Positions 16,612-25,600 of a DNA stretch of 59,907 nt are shown one piece after another (the first letter of the stretch is position 1; every line of letters starts with the position of its first letter). The stretch is from positions 1 through 59,907 of the forward strand of contig KE354427.1 of the NCBI GenBank assembly GCA_000415505.1, in the 5' to 3' direction. The notes beneath the pieces are model-generated. The model did not search any database and was not told where the DNA came from. It saw only the letters and a list, made by a program, of their open reading frames with translations. Made by a program: the position numbers and the translations under genes. This DNA comes from Streptomyces afghaniensis 772. GTDB taxonomy: Bacteria; Actinomycetota; Actinomycetes; Streptomycetales; Streptomycetaceae.

Positions 16612-17352
16612 GTCACGCATGGCGCGCAGGAAGTCGACCTTGCGGAACGCCGGCCAGAACACGTCGCAGAAGTAGTACTCGGAGTGCGCGGTCTGCCAGA
16701 GCATGAATCCGGACAGCCGCTGTTCGCCGCTGGTGCGGATCACCAGGTCGGGGTCGGGCTGGTCGCTCGTGTAGAGGTGACGCCCGATCATGTCGATGTC
16801 GACGGCCTCGGCGAGCTCCTCCATCGAGGTGCCCCGGTCCTGGGCGTCGAGCAGCATGGAGCGCACGGCGTCGGCGATCTCCTGGCGGCCGCCGTAGCCG
16901 ATGGCGACGTTGACCAGTATCCCGTCGACGTGGGCGGTGGTCTCCTCGGCCTCCTTCAGCACCGTCTGCATCCCGGAGGGCAGCAGATCGGGCGTGCCCA
17001 CGTGGTGCACGCGCCAGCGGCCGTCGGCGGCCAGGGTGCGCACGACGTCCTCGATGATGCCGAGCAGGGGGACGAGCTCCTCCTGCGGCCGGTCGAAGTT
17101 GTCCGTGGACAGCAGCCAGAGGGTGACGACCTCGACGTCCGTCTCGGAGCACCAGCCGAGGAACTCCTCGATCTTCTCGGCACCGGCCCGGTGTCCGTGG
17201 ACGGTGCTGGAACCGGCGGCCTTCGCCCAGCGCCGGTTGCCGTCCATGATGACGCCGATGTGCTTGGGCACCTGAGCGTGGTCCAGGTGGCCTTCCACCC
17301 GGCGTGCGTACAGCCTGACCAGCAGGCCACGCAGCTTGTCGCGCAGGTTCAC
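16579..17352 (-). CDS. uppS: Isoprenyl transferase (cis-prenyltransferase, UppS-like)
   Basis: A 257-residue enzyme that condenses isopentenyl diphosphate onto allylic diphosphates to make polyprenyl diphosphate for cell-wall carrier lipid. Diagnostic motifs are HIGVIMDGNRRWAK (catalytic Asp), the loop LWLLSTDNFDRPQEEL, and DLVIRTSGEQRLSGFMLW with the active-site Arg/Ser. The start is GTG at 17352. Streptomyces often have two paralogues, so this may be either. Its final codons belong to the tandem repeat at 16491-16611. Confidence 0.92.
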   Translation of the reverse strand: MNLRDKLRGLLVRLYARRVEGHLDHAQVPKHIGVIMDGNRRWAKAAGSSTVHGHRAGAEKIEEFLGWCSETDVEVVTLWLLSTDNFDRPQEELVPLLGIIEDVVRTLAADGRWRVHHVGTPDLLPSGMQTVLKEAEETTAHVDGILVNVAIGYGGRQEIADAVRSMLLDAQDRGTSMEELAEAVDIDMIGRHLYTSDQPDPDLVIRTSGEQRLSGFMLWQTAHSEYYFCDVFWPAFRKVDFLRAMRDYAARHRRYGG

Positions 17353-17535
17353 GTGATTGTCAGCCCCTCCGTACGGATCGGACAGGCCGCGGCGTGCGGC
17401 CCGGTCCTGGCCGCGGGCGGTCCCTGCCCGTGTGGCAGTCCCCGGAGGCGAAGCCTACCCCTGCTGCCGCCGTGGGCCGCCCACGGGTGCGGAACACAAG
17501 ATTCCGGCCGGTGTTCCGGGCCGGTCCCGGCGCAC

Positions 17536-17615
17536 AAAAAACGGGCCGGTCCGTGGGGGGATACGGACCGGCCCGAGGGGGGGTTTCCACCATAACCCTT
17601 CGTAAGTGATGCTGC
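17536..17615 (-). ncRNA. 6C-like small RNA (two C-rich motifs and a terminator hairpin)
   Basis: On the minus strand, a C7 run (17577-17583) is followed by a 13-bp hairpin, ACGGACCGGCCCG (17563-17575 with 17542-17554). The loop of that hairpin holds a C6 run (17555-17560), and a U6 tract (17536-17541) ends it. Two C-runs of at least six bases in consecutive stem-loops define the actinobacterial 6C RNA, and no protein gene explains a strong minus-strand terminator here. The 5' end is not determined and may lie 5-20 bases further right. Family assignment is from pattern only. Confidence 0.65.
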
Positions 17616-18011
17616 GTGCATCGGCGTGCCACAACTACTCTCCGGAGCCGCCCGGCGACGCGGCGATGCCCCCGGAACCCTTCGCTCCCGGCTTGCCCTT
17701 GGCCGAAACGCAGCCCCTGAGCAGCCCCTAAACAGGGGAATCGTGCGCCCTGAGGAGGGATCGGGCGGATTTCCCGCACCTTGGGGCGCGCTCGCCGGCT
17801 TGTCTCCCGCATCCCCCCGATGGGCGACGCCGTCCGCGAACGCCCGCTTGACCCCTCGCGACGCCTCTCGACGCCTCTCGACGCCTCGAGACCGAGGCTC
17901 TGCCTCGACGAGGAGGCCCTGGCACCGCGCAGCCGTACCCTGCTCACGGGCGATAACGATGTGAGTCCATTTAGGTCAGTACCTGTCCTCCTTCGGGTCT
18001 AGCGTCGTGCC
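17616..18011. other. Intergenic region with a 10-bp tandem repeat
   Basis: No gene is supported. ACGCCTCTCG-type 10-bp units repeat about four times at 17851-17890. The right end carries a probable -10 (TAGCGT, about 18000-18005) only about 7 bases before the ATG at 18012, and no ribosome site. The next gene may therefore be read from a leaderless mRNA. Confidence 0.45.
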
Positions 18012-19208
18012 ATGACGACGATCTCGAAGATCACGTGGGACGCGGCGAGCGCACGGCGGACCCAACGGCAACACCTGGCCGGGCCGGCCGGGGACGGGAC
18101 GCCGGTCGCCGAGGTGGTCGGGGCGATGATGGGGGCGCACGCGCAGGTGCCGTCCGCGGCCGAGGTGTCGGTGGGGGTGCGGACGTCCGGGCTGACCCGG
18201 GCGGACGTACGGACGGCGCTCTGGGACGAACGATCGCTGGTCAAGACGTACGGGCCGCGCGGAACGGTACATCTCCTCCCGACGCGGGAACTTCCCCTCT
18301 GGTCGGCCGCGCTGACCGCGGTCCCGACCGGGCCGAGCCCTTTCCCGCCCGACGTCCGGCTCACCGAGGAACAGGCCGCCCAGGTCGTGGCGGCGATCGG
18401 GGAAGCGCTCGAAGACACCTGCCTGACGCTCGACGAACTGACCGAAGAGATCGTCGCGCGGACGGGCCCGTGGGCCGGCGACCGCGTGATGCCGGCCTTC
18501 CAGGACCTGTGGCCGCGCTGGCGGCAGGTGCTGCACCGGGCGGGCTGGGCGGGCACGCTGTGCTTCGGCCCGAACCGCGGCCGGAAGGCGACGTACACGC
18601 GCCCGCCGGTCGCGGGGGCGGCCGGGGGGACAGGCGGGGCGCTGAGGACTGGCGAGGCCTTGGGTCCTGGTGAGGCGTTGGGGGCGTTCGTACGCCGTTA
18701 TCTGTATGCGTACGGGCCGGCGACCCCGCAGCACTTCGCGAAATGGCTGGCGGCGCCGACCGGCTGGGCCGGAGCCGTGTTCCGGGAGCTGGCCGCGGCG
18801 GACGGCATCGAGGAGGTCGACTTCCAGGGCACACGGGCGTGGGTGGCCGCGGGTGACACCGCGTTCCCGGACGGGCCCGTGCGGGGCGTGCGACTGCTGC
18901 CGTACTTCGACGCGTACGTCATCGCCGCGCAGCCCCGCGAACGGCTCTTCCCCGGTGCGGCCTACGAGCGTGCCCTGGCGGGCGGCCAGGCGGGCAACTA
19001 TCCCGTGCTGCTGGTCGACGGTGTGGTGGCGGGCGTCTGGCACCAGCGGCGCCAGGGCCGTCGTACGACCGTCACCGTCGAGCCACTCGTCCGGCTGACG
19101 GCACGGCAGGAACGGGAACTGGGTGAGCGGGTGGAGCGGGTCGGCGAAGTGCTGGAGGCGAAGGCGGAGTTGGTGGTGGGGGAGGTGAGGGTGGGTCCGC
19201 ATGCGTGA
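18012..19208 (+). CDS. Winged-helix DNA-binding domain protein (HTH_42/AlkX-like)
   Basis: A 398-residue protein of the HTH_42 superfamily. The hallmark is SLVKTYGPRGTVHLLPTREL near residue 80, with repeated winged-helix modules and TFATPQHF-like segments such as YGPATPQHFAKWL in the second half. Relatives bind branched DNA or protect against DNA crosslinks and alkylation (YcaQ/AlkX). A specific role is not established here. A long Ala/Gly-rich insert (about 200-225) separates the modules. The start lacks a ribosome site and is probably leaderless. Confidence 0.8.
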   Translation: MTTISKITWDAASARRTQRQHLAGPAGDGTPVAEVVGAMMGAHAQVPSAAEVSVGVRTSGLTRADVRTALWDERSLVKTYGPRGTVHLLPTRELPLWSAALTAVPTGPSPFPPDVRLTEEQAAQVVAAIGEALEDTCLTLDELTEEIVARTGPWAGDRVMPAFQDLWPRWRQVLHRAGWAGTLCFGPNRGRKATYTRPPVAGAAGGTGGALRTGEALGPGEALGAFVRRYLYAYGPATPQHFAKWLAAPTGWAGAVFRELAAADGIEEVDFQGTRAWVAAGDTAFPDGPVRGVRLLPYFDAYVIAAQPRERLFPGAAYERALAGGQAGNYPVLLVDGVVAGVWHQRRQGRRTTVTVEPLVRLTARQERELGERVERVGEVLEAKAELVVGEVRVGPHA

Positions 19209-19231
19209 GCAGGCTTGTGGTGCGTGCCTGA

Positions 19232-20017
19232 TCAGAGCCGGTGGTTCTCCGGCTTGCGTGCGTCGAAGAGGTGGCGGGTGCTGTGCGCCACGAAGGGCCC
19301 TTCGTCCTGGATCCGCCGATGCAACGCTCGGAGTTGCGGCTCGTACGCCTCGACGGTGAAGCCGGGCACCATCCACACCACCTTCCGCAGGAAGTGCACG
19401 ACCGCGCCGATGTCGTGGAACTCCATGCGGAGCCGCTCCGCTCGCAGATCGACGACGTCGAGCCCCGCGGCCTCGGCGTCGGCTCGCTCGCGCTCGGGGT
19501 GACGACCACCGCGCACCCCGTCCGGCTGGGGTCCGAGGAAGTGCTCGACCAGCTCGAAGACGCTGGCCGGCCCCACGTGCTGGGCGAAGTACGTCCCTGA
19601 GGGCTGGAGGACGCGGGCGATCTCGTCCCAGTGCGGACGGACGGGATGCCGGCTCACGACCAGGTCGAAGGCACCGTCGGCGAAGGGCAGCGGGGCGTCC
19701 TCGGACACGGCGACGACCGCGACTCCGCGCGGACGGAGCAGGGCGGTCGCCTTGGCGGCGTTCGGCGGCCAGCCCTCGGTGGCGACGGCGAGCAGGGGCC
19801 GCTTCGGGGCCTGAGCGAGGGCGAAGTCCAGCACTTCCCCGCCGCCGGTCTGGATGTCGAGCACGGCGCTCGCCCGTCCCAGCCGCGCGGCCATCGACGT
19901 CGCGTACCCCCAGGAGGGCCGCGCCTCGGTGGCCCGCCCCTGGAACCAGGAGAAGTCCCAGCCTTCGGTGGGGACGGAGGCGCCTTCGGCCACGAGGTCC
20001 TCGAAGGTGCGGTGCAT
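19232..20017 (-). CDS. Class I SAM-dependent methyltransferase
   Basis: A 261-residue protein with a Methyltransf_11-like fold. Motif I is VLDIQTGGGEVLDF, the acidic strand end is VATEGW, and the post-I region is AFDLVVSRHPVRPHWDEIARVL. The substrate is unknown. It lies three bases downstream of the GNAT gene, in the same operon. Confidence 0.85.
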   Translation of the reverse strand: MHRTFEDLVAEGASVPTEGWDFSWFQGRATEARPSWGYATSMAARLGRASAVLDIQTGGGEVLDFALAQAPKRPLLAVATEGWPPNAAKATALLRPRGVAVVAVSEDAPLPFADGAFDLVVSRHPVRPHWDEIARVLQPSGTYFAQHVGPASVFELVEHFLGPQPDGVRGGRHPERERADAEAAGLDVVDLRAERLRMEFHDIGAVVHFLRKVVWMVPGFTVEAYEPQLRALHRRIQDEGPFVAHSTRHLFDARKPENHRL

Positions 20018-20020
20018 CTG

Positions 20021-20476
20021 CTACGCCAGAACGAGCAGGACGTGCTCGTTCTCTCCGTACTGGACGGTGCCGGCGGGACGGAAGCCGTGCTTCTCGAGGA
20101 GACGTACGGAACCGGTGTTACCGATGAAGGGATCGGCGTGCAGGGGCCGGTTCTTCTCCCGCTCCAGGAAGAGTTCCAGAGCCCGGGTGCCGATGCCGCG
20201 TCCCCAGTACGCGCGCCCGAGCCAGTACCCCAGGAAGCGGCGGTCCTCCTCCCACCAGGCGACGAAGCTGCCGGCGACCTCACCGTCCACGGTCACGGTC
20301 TGCACGAAGTTGGCGTCGTCGCCGAGGACCCGCTGCTTCCAGTGCGCCATGAAGGCATCCCGCGGCCGGGGCGTGAACCTCGACCGCCGGGCTGCCTCGG
20401 GATCCTGCTCGTAGTCGCAGAACGCCTCGAGATCGTCTTCCACGACATCACGCAGCCGCACGTCTTCGGTAGTCAT
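20021..20476 (-). CDS. GNAT family N-acetyltransferase
   Basis: A protein of 151 residues of the RimJ/Acetyltransf_3 type. VRLRDVVEDDLEAFCDYE opens the domain. The acetyl-CoA loop is WGRGIGTRALELFL, and NTGSVRLLEKHGFRPAG is the conserved C-terminal motif. The ATG at 20476 (MTTEDVRLRD) is preferred over an ATG 12 codons upstream because it matches the normal domain boundary. It precedes the methyltransferase gene. Confidence 0.87.
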   Translation of the reverse strand: MTTEDVRLRDVVEDDLEAFCDYEQDPEAARRSRFTPRPRDAFMAHWKQRVLGDDANFVQTVTVDGEVAGSFVAWWEEDRRFLGYWLGRAYWGRGIGTRALELFLEREKNRPLHADPFIGNTGSVRLLEKHGFRPAGTVQYGENEHVLLVLA

Positions 20477-20556
20477 GCCGATGAGTGTGGCACCGGCCAC
20501 TGACAACGGCACCGGGGAGCCGTCGCACCCAGGGTGCCCAGGGACCCCAGGGCGGC

Positions 20557-21435
20557 TTACGGAACGAGCGGCCGTACTTCCTCCGCGGCGAACCGCACGA
20601 AACCCTCGGGGTCCGGTTCGTCACCGGTGGGCTGGAGGACCACGGTGTCGGCCCCGGCCTCGGCCAGCCGCTCGACGGCCTTGGCCACGGCACCGGCGTC
20701 CCCGGCGACACCGAGATCCGAAACGGATTCGAGCCCTTCGTCGGCCAGCTCGGCACGCAGCCGGTCGGCGGCGTCGGCCCCGGTGGCGGTGAGCAGATAC
20801 ACGACGACAGGGTGCGGCCCTGCCCCGCGACCGGCCACTTCCCTGCCCTCCTCGATGAGCTGCCGCGCCTTCCGCACGCCCTCCGGATTGGTGGAGGCGG
20901 TGAGAATGGTGCCGTCGGCGGCCTCCCCGGTGAGCCGCAGCGAACGCGGCCCGGTGGCCCCGGCCAGCACCCCGCCCCCACCACCCTCCGGCGGCCAGTC
21001 GAGGGCGACGTCGTCGAGCCTGACGTACCGCCCGTCGGTGGTCACCCGCTCCCCGCCCAGCAGAGCGCGCAGCGCGACGAGATGCTCCCGCAACAAGGTC
21101 ACCGGCGACTCGACCCGCGCCCCCACCTGCCCCATCCAGTCCTGCACGCCATGCCCCACACCGACGATTGCCCGCCCCGGGAACATCCGGTGCAGCGAGG
21201 CCACCTCCATGGCGGTGATGGCAACGTTCCGCAACGGCACGGGCAACAGCCCGACACCGATCCGCACGCGCTCGGTCCAGGCGAGGGCAGCGGCGGCGGT
21301 GGAGATACCCCCCTCTCTGAAACAGTCTTCCCAGAGCCAGAGCTCTTCGAGGCCTGCGGCGTCTGCAACGCGGGCGACGGCTTGCAGTCGTTCGGGGGCG
21401 AGTTGGGGGCGAAAGACAGCGCCGAGCCCGGTCAT
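20557..21435 (-). CDS. LLM class (F420-dependent type) oxidoreductase
   Basis: A 292-residue bacterial luciferase-like TIM barrel. Typical parts are FRPQLAPERLQAVARVADAA at the N-terminus, GIGLLPVPLRN-like RIGVGLLPVPLRN, the segment MFPGRAIVGVGHGVQDWMGQ and the C-terminal EAGADTVVLQPTGDEPDP. Actinobacterial members usually use F420; the substrate is unknown. ATG at 21435 has AGGAAG 6 bases ahead, better than the ATG 14 codons upstream. Confidence 0.87.
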   Translation of the reverse strand: MTGLGAVFRPQLAPERLQAVARVADAAGLEELWLWEDCFREGGISTAAAALAWTERVRIGVGLLPVPLRNVAITAMEVASLHRMFPGRAIVGVGHGVQDWMGQVGARVESPVTLLREHLVALRALLGGERVTTDGRYVRLDDVALDWPPEGGGGGVLAGATGPRSLRLTGEAADGTILTASTNPEGVRKARQLIEEGREVAGRGAGPHPVVVYLLTATGADAADRLRAELADEGLESVSDLGVAGDAGAVAKAVERLAEAGADTVVLQPTGDEPDPEGFVRFAAEEVRPLVP

Positions 21436-21487
21436 GTTGCTCTTCCTACCCGCGCCAGGAGGAGACGGACAAGGCATTTTGCAGTCT

Positions 21488-21621
21488 CCTACGCATCGAC
21501 CAACGGCGACTCGAAACTCGTGAGCTCCGCGATCTGCCGCAGGATCTCGCGGTACTGCGCGCGTCGCCCGACCTCCGGCGTGCTCAGCCAGAGCAGAAGC
21601 AACCCGTGCCGGTGGTCCGTA
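21488..21621 (-). pseudogene. Possible remnant of a gene 3' end
   Basis: A 44-codon open stretch begins right after the neighbouring lipoprotein stop, in another frame, with no start or ribosome site. It ends with LRQIAELTSFESPLVDA and a TAG at 21488-21490. Its composition looks coding, with an amphipathic helix. I do not recognise the family. Confidence 0.3.
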
Positions 21622-22280
21622 TCAAGGCCGGCACTTCTCGCTCCCCCGCTCCGAGATCAGTCGCTCGGTGACCCAGACGCCGTTGTCGTTCTTGCGCAGG
21701 GTGCCTGCGTAAGCGACGTAACTGTCCTTCGTCACCGGCGTGACGTCGGTCTTACCGGTCTCCAGGAATTTGTTGAACGCCTTGCTCTGGTCCTCGCAGT
21801 AAACGAGTGCGGCGGTTCCGTCGCCCTTGAGGTCGACGCGCTCGTTGTAGTACCGGGTCAGGCCGGTCGTGCGCGCCTCGTGGTCCACGAACTCCTGGAT
21901 GTACTCCTGGCTTCCGGCGGCGGCCGTGCCCTCCGAGTAGAGGCGATAGGCCTTGTCCAGCGGCTCCTGCTTGGCGATCGCCATGTCCACGGCCTTGATG
22001 CGCTGCTCGGCATCGTTGAGCACGGCGTCCTTCTGCGGGTCGCCGGTCTTCTGCCACTCGAACTCGTACGTGATGTCCGACGGCAACTCGATCTTCGGCC
22101 TGCCTGCGGGGTTTGGGCCGACGTGCTCGGGGAGGCCAGCTTCTCTGCACCGGTACCGGCTTCCGCGATCTTGTCGTTGTGCTTGCCCTTGGAGCTGTCA
22201 TCACTCCCGCAGGCCGACAGCGTCAGGGCCGCAGCGGCGGTCAGCGTGAGCACTGCGAGGAGGATGGGGCGGCGGTTCAC
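21622..22280 (-). pseudogene. Lipoprotein paralogue 1, interrupted by a one-base frameshift
   Basis: The gene starts with GTG at 22280 as NRRPILLAVLTLTAAAALTL followed by the lipobox LSAC. At the GGGG run 22108-22111 (CCCC in the coding strand) the frame changes. One added base restores AGRPKIELPSDITYEFEWQK and gives 219 residues, against 218 for the paralogue at 24205-24861. The length of 659 bp is one base short of a whole frame. The mature part is an alpha/beta domain with a conserved YCEDQSKAF and two Cys. It resembles conserved actinobacterial secreted proteins of unknown role. A sequencing error is as likely as true inactivation. Confidence 0.75.
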
Positions 22281-22370
22281 GGTCGGCTCCCGGTAAGAGA
22301 TTCGAGGCTTCGCTTGAGCGAACCAAAGCTATACAGCGGTGTGGAGCCGCATCAGGGTGAAGGTTGTGTG
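22281..22370 (-). promoter_or_regulatory. Shared upstream element, copy 1
   Basis: Nearly identical to 24862-24945 and related to 27333-27400. On the minus strand it reads GCTGTATAGCTTTGG (probable -10 TATAGC) and ends in GGGAGCCGACC before the GTG start. The three lipoprotein-type paralogues were evidently duplicated together with their promoter. Confidence 0.6.
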
Positions 22371-22468
22371 CACTGGGACAGATTCGCCTGGGTCACGGTG
22401 GGCCGCAACGCCCGGCAGCCCAGGCCGACAGGGCGGGCCTTGAGCATGATGCGCGGGAGCCGCACGGG

Positions 22469-23017
22469 TCATCGGTCGGACACGAGATGGAGGACGGCCG
22501 TTCCGTCCTCCCCGGTCGCCGCCTGGATCACCACCGCGTCCGGCTGGGGACTCGGCCGCCCTGCGGTTCCGACGCCACCGCACGAGTTTCCGCTGCCGTT
22601 GCTGCGGAGGACGGTGATACAGCCCTGCCCCGGACCGCTCGCGCTGCCCTTGGACTGGCCGTTGCCCGACTTCACCGTGTACGCGATGGCGTTCGGGCCG
22701 ACCTCGGTGACGGACAGGGTGGCCGGGCCACGCGGCCCCTTGAAGGGGATCTTCACCGGCTCGGAGACCACGATCTCGCAGTTGCCGTCCGCGCATGCCG
22801 TGATGTCCCGGCCGTCCGCGGCGGACACCGAGGGCTTGGGCGTGGGCTCGGGTCGTTTCGGGGGATCGGCCTTTGACGGCCGCTCACCAGGTGGAGACGA
22901 CGACACCTTCGCGGGCTCGTCCGAGTCGCTTCCGCAGCCGGCCGCCGCCGTCAGGGCGATCAGTGCGGCGAGTACGGCTCCGCTTCTGCGCAGTCCGCGT
23001 GGTTTGGTCCCGGCCAT
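22469..23017 (-). CDS. Putative lipoprotein, unknown function
   Basis: A 182-residue protein with a signal peptide and lipobox LTAAAGC (Cys near residue 27), then a Ser/Pro/Lys-rich spacer (about 30-65). The compact C-terminal domain contains two Cys in ITACADGNCEIVV and two in GQGCITVLRSNGSGNSCGG, probably disulfide bonded. ATG at 23017 has GGGGAAC ahead and is chosen over an ATG 36 codons upstream. Function unknown; the neighbours are also secreted. Confidence 0.7.
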   Translation of the reverse strand: MAGTKPRGLRRSGAVLAALIALTAAAGCGSDSDEPAKVSSSPPGERPSKADPPKRPEPTPKPSVSAADGRDITACADGNCEIVVSEPVKIPFKGPRGPATLSVTEVGPNAIAYTVKSGNGQSKGSASGPGQGCITVLRSNGSGNSCGGVGTAGRPSPQPDAVVIQAATGEDGTAVLHLVSDR

Positions 23018-23167
23018 GGTGTTCCCCCGTGTGCTGTGCTCCGGCGTGCGTGCCTCGGTTCCGGTGTTCAGGCAGCATTCCCTCGAGTCGCTGTCGTCAC
23101 GCGCCGACGGCCGCGACCACCTCACCGGCGAGCCGGGCCGAAGGCATTGGGCGGGGCCTGAAAACCG

Positions 23168-24217
23168 TTAACGGTTGACGGACTGGATCTCCTGGACAAC
23201 GACATCCTGGTCAGCGCCGAACGTCCCGTCGGGCAGGGGTCGTTGGCCTTGGACACCAGTCCCTGTCCAGTGGATCTTCCAAGTGATGGTTGCCCTGAGT
23301 TTGTACGAGCCGTCACCGGACGAACGCGAATATCTCACTCCACACGGTGGAGTCCGGTCAGCCTTGCCCTTTGCGTACGGTTCACCGATCGAGCCATCCG
23401 CATTGATCCGGCACTCGCCCGAGGCGGGATAGGTGACGGCGTCAGCCGTGCCCGGCTCGATCTTCAGAGAGACCGGTTCGGCGGTGGTCGTCGCCTGGAT
23501 GTCCAGCAACGGGACGCTGGCCGTCACCGACACCGGCTTGAACTTCGCCGCATCCAGCCACGCCCAGGTCGGCAAGTTCACCTTCGTGGTTTGCTGAGGC
23601 GCGAGTTCGACCGTGGTCGAAGGGACCCGGATCTCGGCGTACGCGAGCTGGGCCAGTATCTCGGGCGTGATGGCCTCGGGGACGTCCGCGGGCGGCGGGT
23701 CGCCGTTGTCCACCCAGAAAATCGGCTTGGTGCAGTCGAGCGAGCCCGGGGCACCGACCTGGCTCTCGGGGACATAGGCGTCCCACCAGTAACCTTCACC
23801 GGACTTGTCCTTGTTGAAGTCCTTGTACGGATGTCCGTTGACGTACCGGTCACGCTGCTGCGCGTCCCACTGGTACCCCGTCGACTCCGACTCCCAGACG
23901 GGCTCCATGGTTTTCTGGAGTTGCTCAGGCGTGTACTTCGGAGCGTAGTAGCACGGGGGCGGGGTCCATGAACTGGTGGACGTGACACCCCCCGCGGACT
24001 CACCCGAGCCGTTCTTCGAACGGTCAAAGACGATCACGCCGCCGGCCGACGACGCGAGCGTGTCACCCTTCACGGACCCCGAGGGCTTCGACGTGCTCGT
24101 GTCGCTTTCGGTGGTGCCGTCGGGAGTGACTTTGGCCCAGGCACTCGGCGTGCCCAGAACTACAAGGGCCGCGGCCAGGACGAGGCCTCCGAGCGCTCTC
24201 CGTTTCACTTCAGGCAT
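23168..24217 (-). CDS. Secreted protein of unknown function
   Basis: A 349-residue protein with a signal peptide ending near TPSAWA. A Ser/Thr-rich spacer precedes a region with TPPPCYYAPKYTPEQL and GEGYWWDAYVPES, then a beta-rich C-terminal half with WAWLDAAKFKPVSVTASVP. Streptomyces relatives occur beside Tad-pilus-type loci, though I cannot name a family. The ATG overlaps the stop region of the upstream lipoprotein gene by 13 bases, so the two are translationally coupled. Confidence 0.7.
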   Translation of the reverse strand: MPEVKRRALGGLVLAAALVVLGTPSAWAKVTPDGTTESDTSTSKPSGSVKGDTLASSAGGVIVFDRSKNGSGESAGGVTSTSSWTPPPCYYAPKYTPEQLQKTMEPVWESESTGYQWDAQQRDRYVNGHPYKDFNKDKSGEGYWWDAYVPESQVGAPGSLDCTKPIFWVDNGDPPPADVPEAITPEILAQLAYAEIRVPSTTVELAPQQTTKVNLPTWAWLDAAKFKPVSVTASVPLLDIQATTTAEPVSLKIEPGTADAVTYPASGECRINADGSIGEPYAKGKADRTPPCGVRYSRSSGDGSYKLRATITWKIHWTGTGVQGQRPLPDGTFGADQDVVVQEIQSVNR

Positions 24218-24861
24218 TGCTTCGCTCCTGCGGTCGAAACGATGCGGGCGGTCTGCCAGACCCCGTCGCTGTTCTTCTCCAGCCGCGTGTTGTAAAGGAT
24301 GAAGTCCTCATCGGAGGGCGTGGTGACCTTGGGCTTGTTCGTCTTGAGGTCCTTGGCGTAGCCCTTGCTCTCGTCGGCGCAGAACACGACAGAGGCCGCC
24401 TTGCTGCCATCGAGTGTCACGGTCCGGTCGTAGTACCGGATGGTGCCCGTGATGCCGAGATCGGCCTTCTTGAACTTGTCCACCCAGATCGCGGCCGCCT
24501 CCAACGCCCTGCCGGTGTTGTAGAAGTTCAGCGCCTTCGCCTCGGGGTCCGTTCCCGCGATCGCCGCGTTGACCGAGCGCATACGCTCGGCGTTGTCAGC
24601 GAGTACGGCGTCCTTGACGGCGTCACCCGTCTTGCCGCCTTCGAAGGTCATGGTCAGGTCGGACGGCAGCTTGATCTCCGGGCGGCCGGCGGCCTGCTGG
24701 GCCGATGCGCTGGGCGAGGCGGTACCGGCACCGGTATCGGCTCCCGCGATCTTGTCGTTGTCCTTGCCCTCGGGGCTGTCATCGCTCCCGCACGCGGACA
24801 GCGTCAGGGCCGCAGCGGCGGTCAGCGTGAGCGCTGCGAGGAGGGTGGGGCGGCGGTTCAC
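24205..24861 (-). CDS. Lipoprotein paralogue 2 (intact)
   Basis: A 218-residue lipoprotein starting with GTG, with a signal peptide and lipobox LSAC, an acidic linker, and a domain beginning LPSDLTMTFEGGKTGD. The domain has a conserved VVFCADESKGYAK and C-terminal GAKQCLK that match paralogues 1 and 3. One disulfide between the two mature Cys is likely. It is coupled to the secreted-protein gene downstream and driven by the shared promoter element. Confidence 0.8.
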   Translation of the reverse strand: MNRRPTLLAALTLTAAAALTLSACGSDDSPEGKDNDKIAGADTGAGTASPSASAQQAAGRPEIKLPSDLTMTFEGGKTGDAVKDAVLADNAERMRSVNAAIAGTDPEAKALNFYNTGRALEAAAIWVDKFKKADLGITGTIRYYDRTVTLDGSKAASVVFCADESKGYAKDLKTNKPKVTTPSDEDFILYNTRLEKNSDGVWQTARIVSTAGAKQCLK

Positions 24862-24945
24862 GGTCGGCTCCCGTTAAGAGGCGAGGCTTCTCTTGAGCGA
24901 ACCAAAGCTATACAGCGGTGTGGAGCCGCACCAGAGTGAAGGTTG
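24862..24945 (-). promoter_or_regulatory. Shared upstream element, copy 2
   Basis: The best-preserved copy of the element at 22281-22370: TGTATAGCTTTGG on the minus strand, then CTCTTAACGGGAGCCGACC up to the GTG start. Confidence 0.6.
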
Positions 24946-25081
24946 TCAACTCACGGGGCTGTATGGGGAGGAATCGGCGTTTCGCCGACCAGTTCAAGCC
25001 GTAACGGTTGCATAACGCGCCAATCCGCCCGTCAGGCGTGACGTCATGCCGGGCGTTTCACTCACGAACCAGCAAAGGGCA

Positions 25082-25097
25082 TGGGCCCGTGGACCCA
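25082..25097. promoter_or_regulatory. 7-2-7 operator-like palindrome upstream of the DUF192 gene
   Basis: TGGGCCC-GT-GGACCCA, an imperfect inverted repeat of two heptamers with a 2-base spacer. The same element occurs before both pilin-toxin genes, flp and the large pilin-like gene. Confidence 0.65.
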
Positions 25098-25181
25098 TGT
25101 GAGGCCTACGCCTCTATGGATACGTTCGGGTTCGTACAGCCGTTGGCAAGTGGCAGGTGACGCGGTCGGAGGGGGGCCCGT

Positions 25182-25574
25182 ATGGGGCGGCGTTGGCGGG
25201 ACGGGCGCGGGGAGTTGGTCGTACATGGGGGTGGTGAAGGGCCGCCTGTCACTGTTCCTCTGGAGATCGCCACCTCCTATCGAGCCCGGACGAAGGGGCT
25301 GTTGGGACGGGATTCCGTCGACGGGGCGATCCTCCTCTCCCCCGCCAACAGCGTGCACACCTTTCGTATGCGCATGCCGATCGATGTCGCCTATCTCGAT
25401 CGGCACCTTCGCGTCATCGCCGTGCGGACCATGCGGCCGGGGCGGTTGGGGATGCCGCGGCTGCGTGCCCGGCACGTGGTGGAGGCGGAGGCAGGGGTGA
25501 TGGCGGGTGGGGGTACGGAGGGGTGTGTCGGTCGAGGTCATCACGTAGCTCAGGGCCGGCCGATGCGGATCTGA
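25182..25574 (+). CDS. DUF192 domain protein with disturbed C-terminus
   Basis: A 130-residue protein. The DUF192 core is plain: SYRARTKGLLGRDSVDGAIL, then NSVHTFRMRMPIDVAYLDR and RLRARHVVEAEAGVMAG. DUF192 proteins are small beta-barrel proteins of unclear function and are often found near secretion genes. After residue 110 the reading frame yields an atypical tail. The neighbouring frame gives VRRGVSVEVIT with a stop at 25546-25548, as expected for the family. One or two miscounted G bases in the G-rich stretch 25504-25512 would explain this. The divergent promoter carries the 7-2-7 element. Confidence 0.75.
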   Translation: MGRRWRDGRGELVVHGGGEGPPVTVPLEIATSYRARTKGLLGRDSVDGAILLSPANSVHTFRMRMPIDVAYLDRHLRVIAVRTMRPGRLGMPRLRARHVVEAEAGVMAGGGTEGCVGRGHHVAQGRPMRI

Positions 25575-25600
25575 GGCCATGACGAGCCGCGACGGCGCCA

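Noticed and set aside
17851..17890. CRISPR-like array
   Set aside because: The 10-bp units are directly adjacent with no spacers and occur only about four times.
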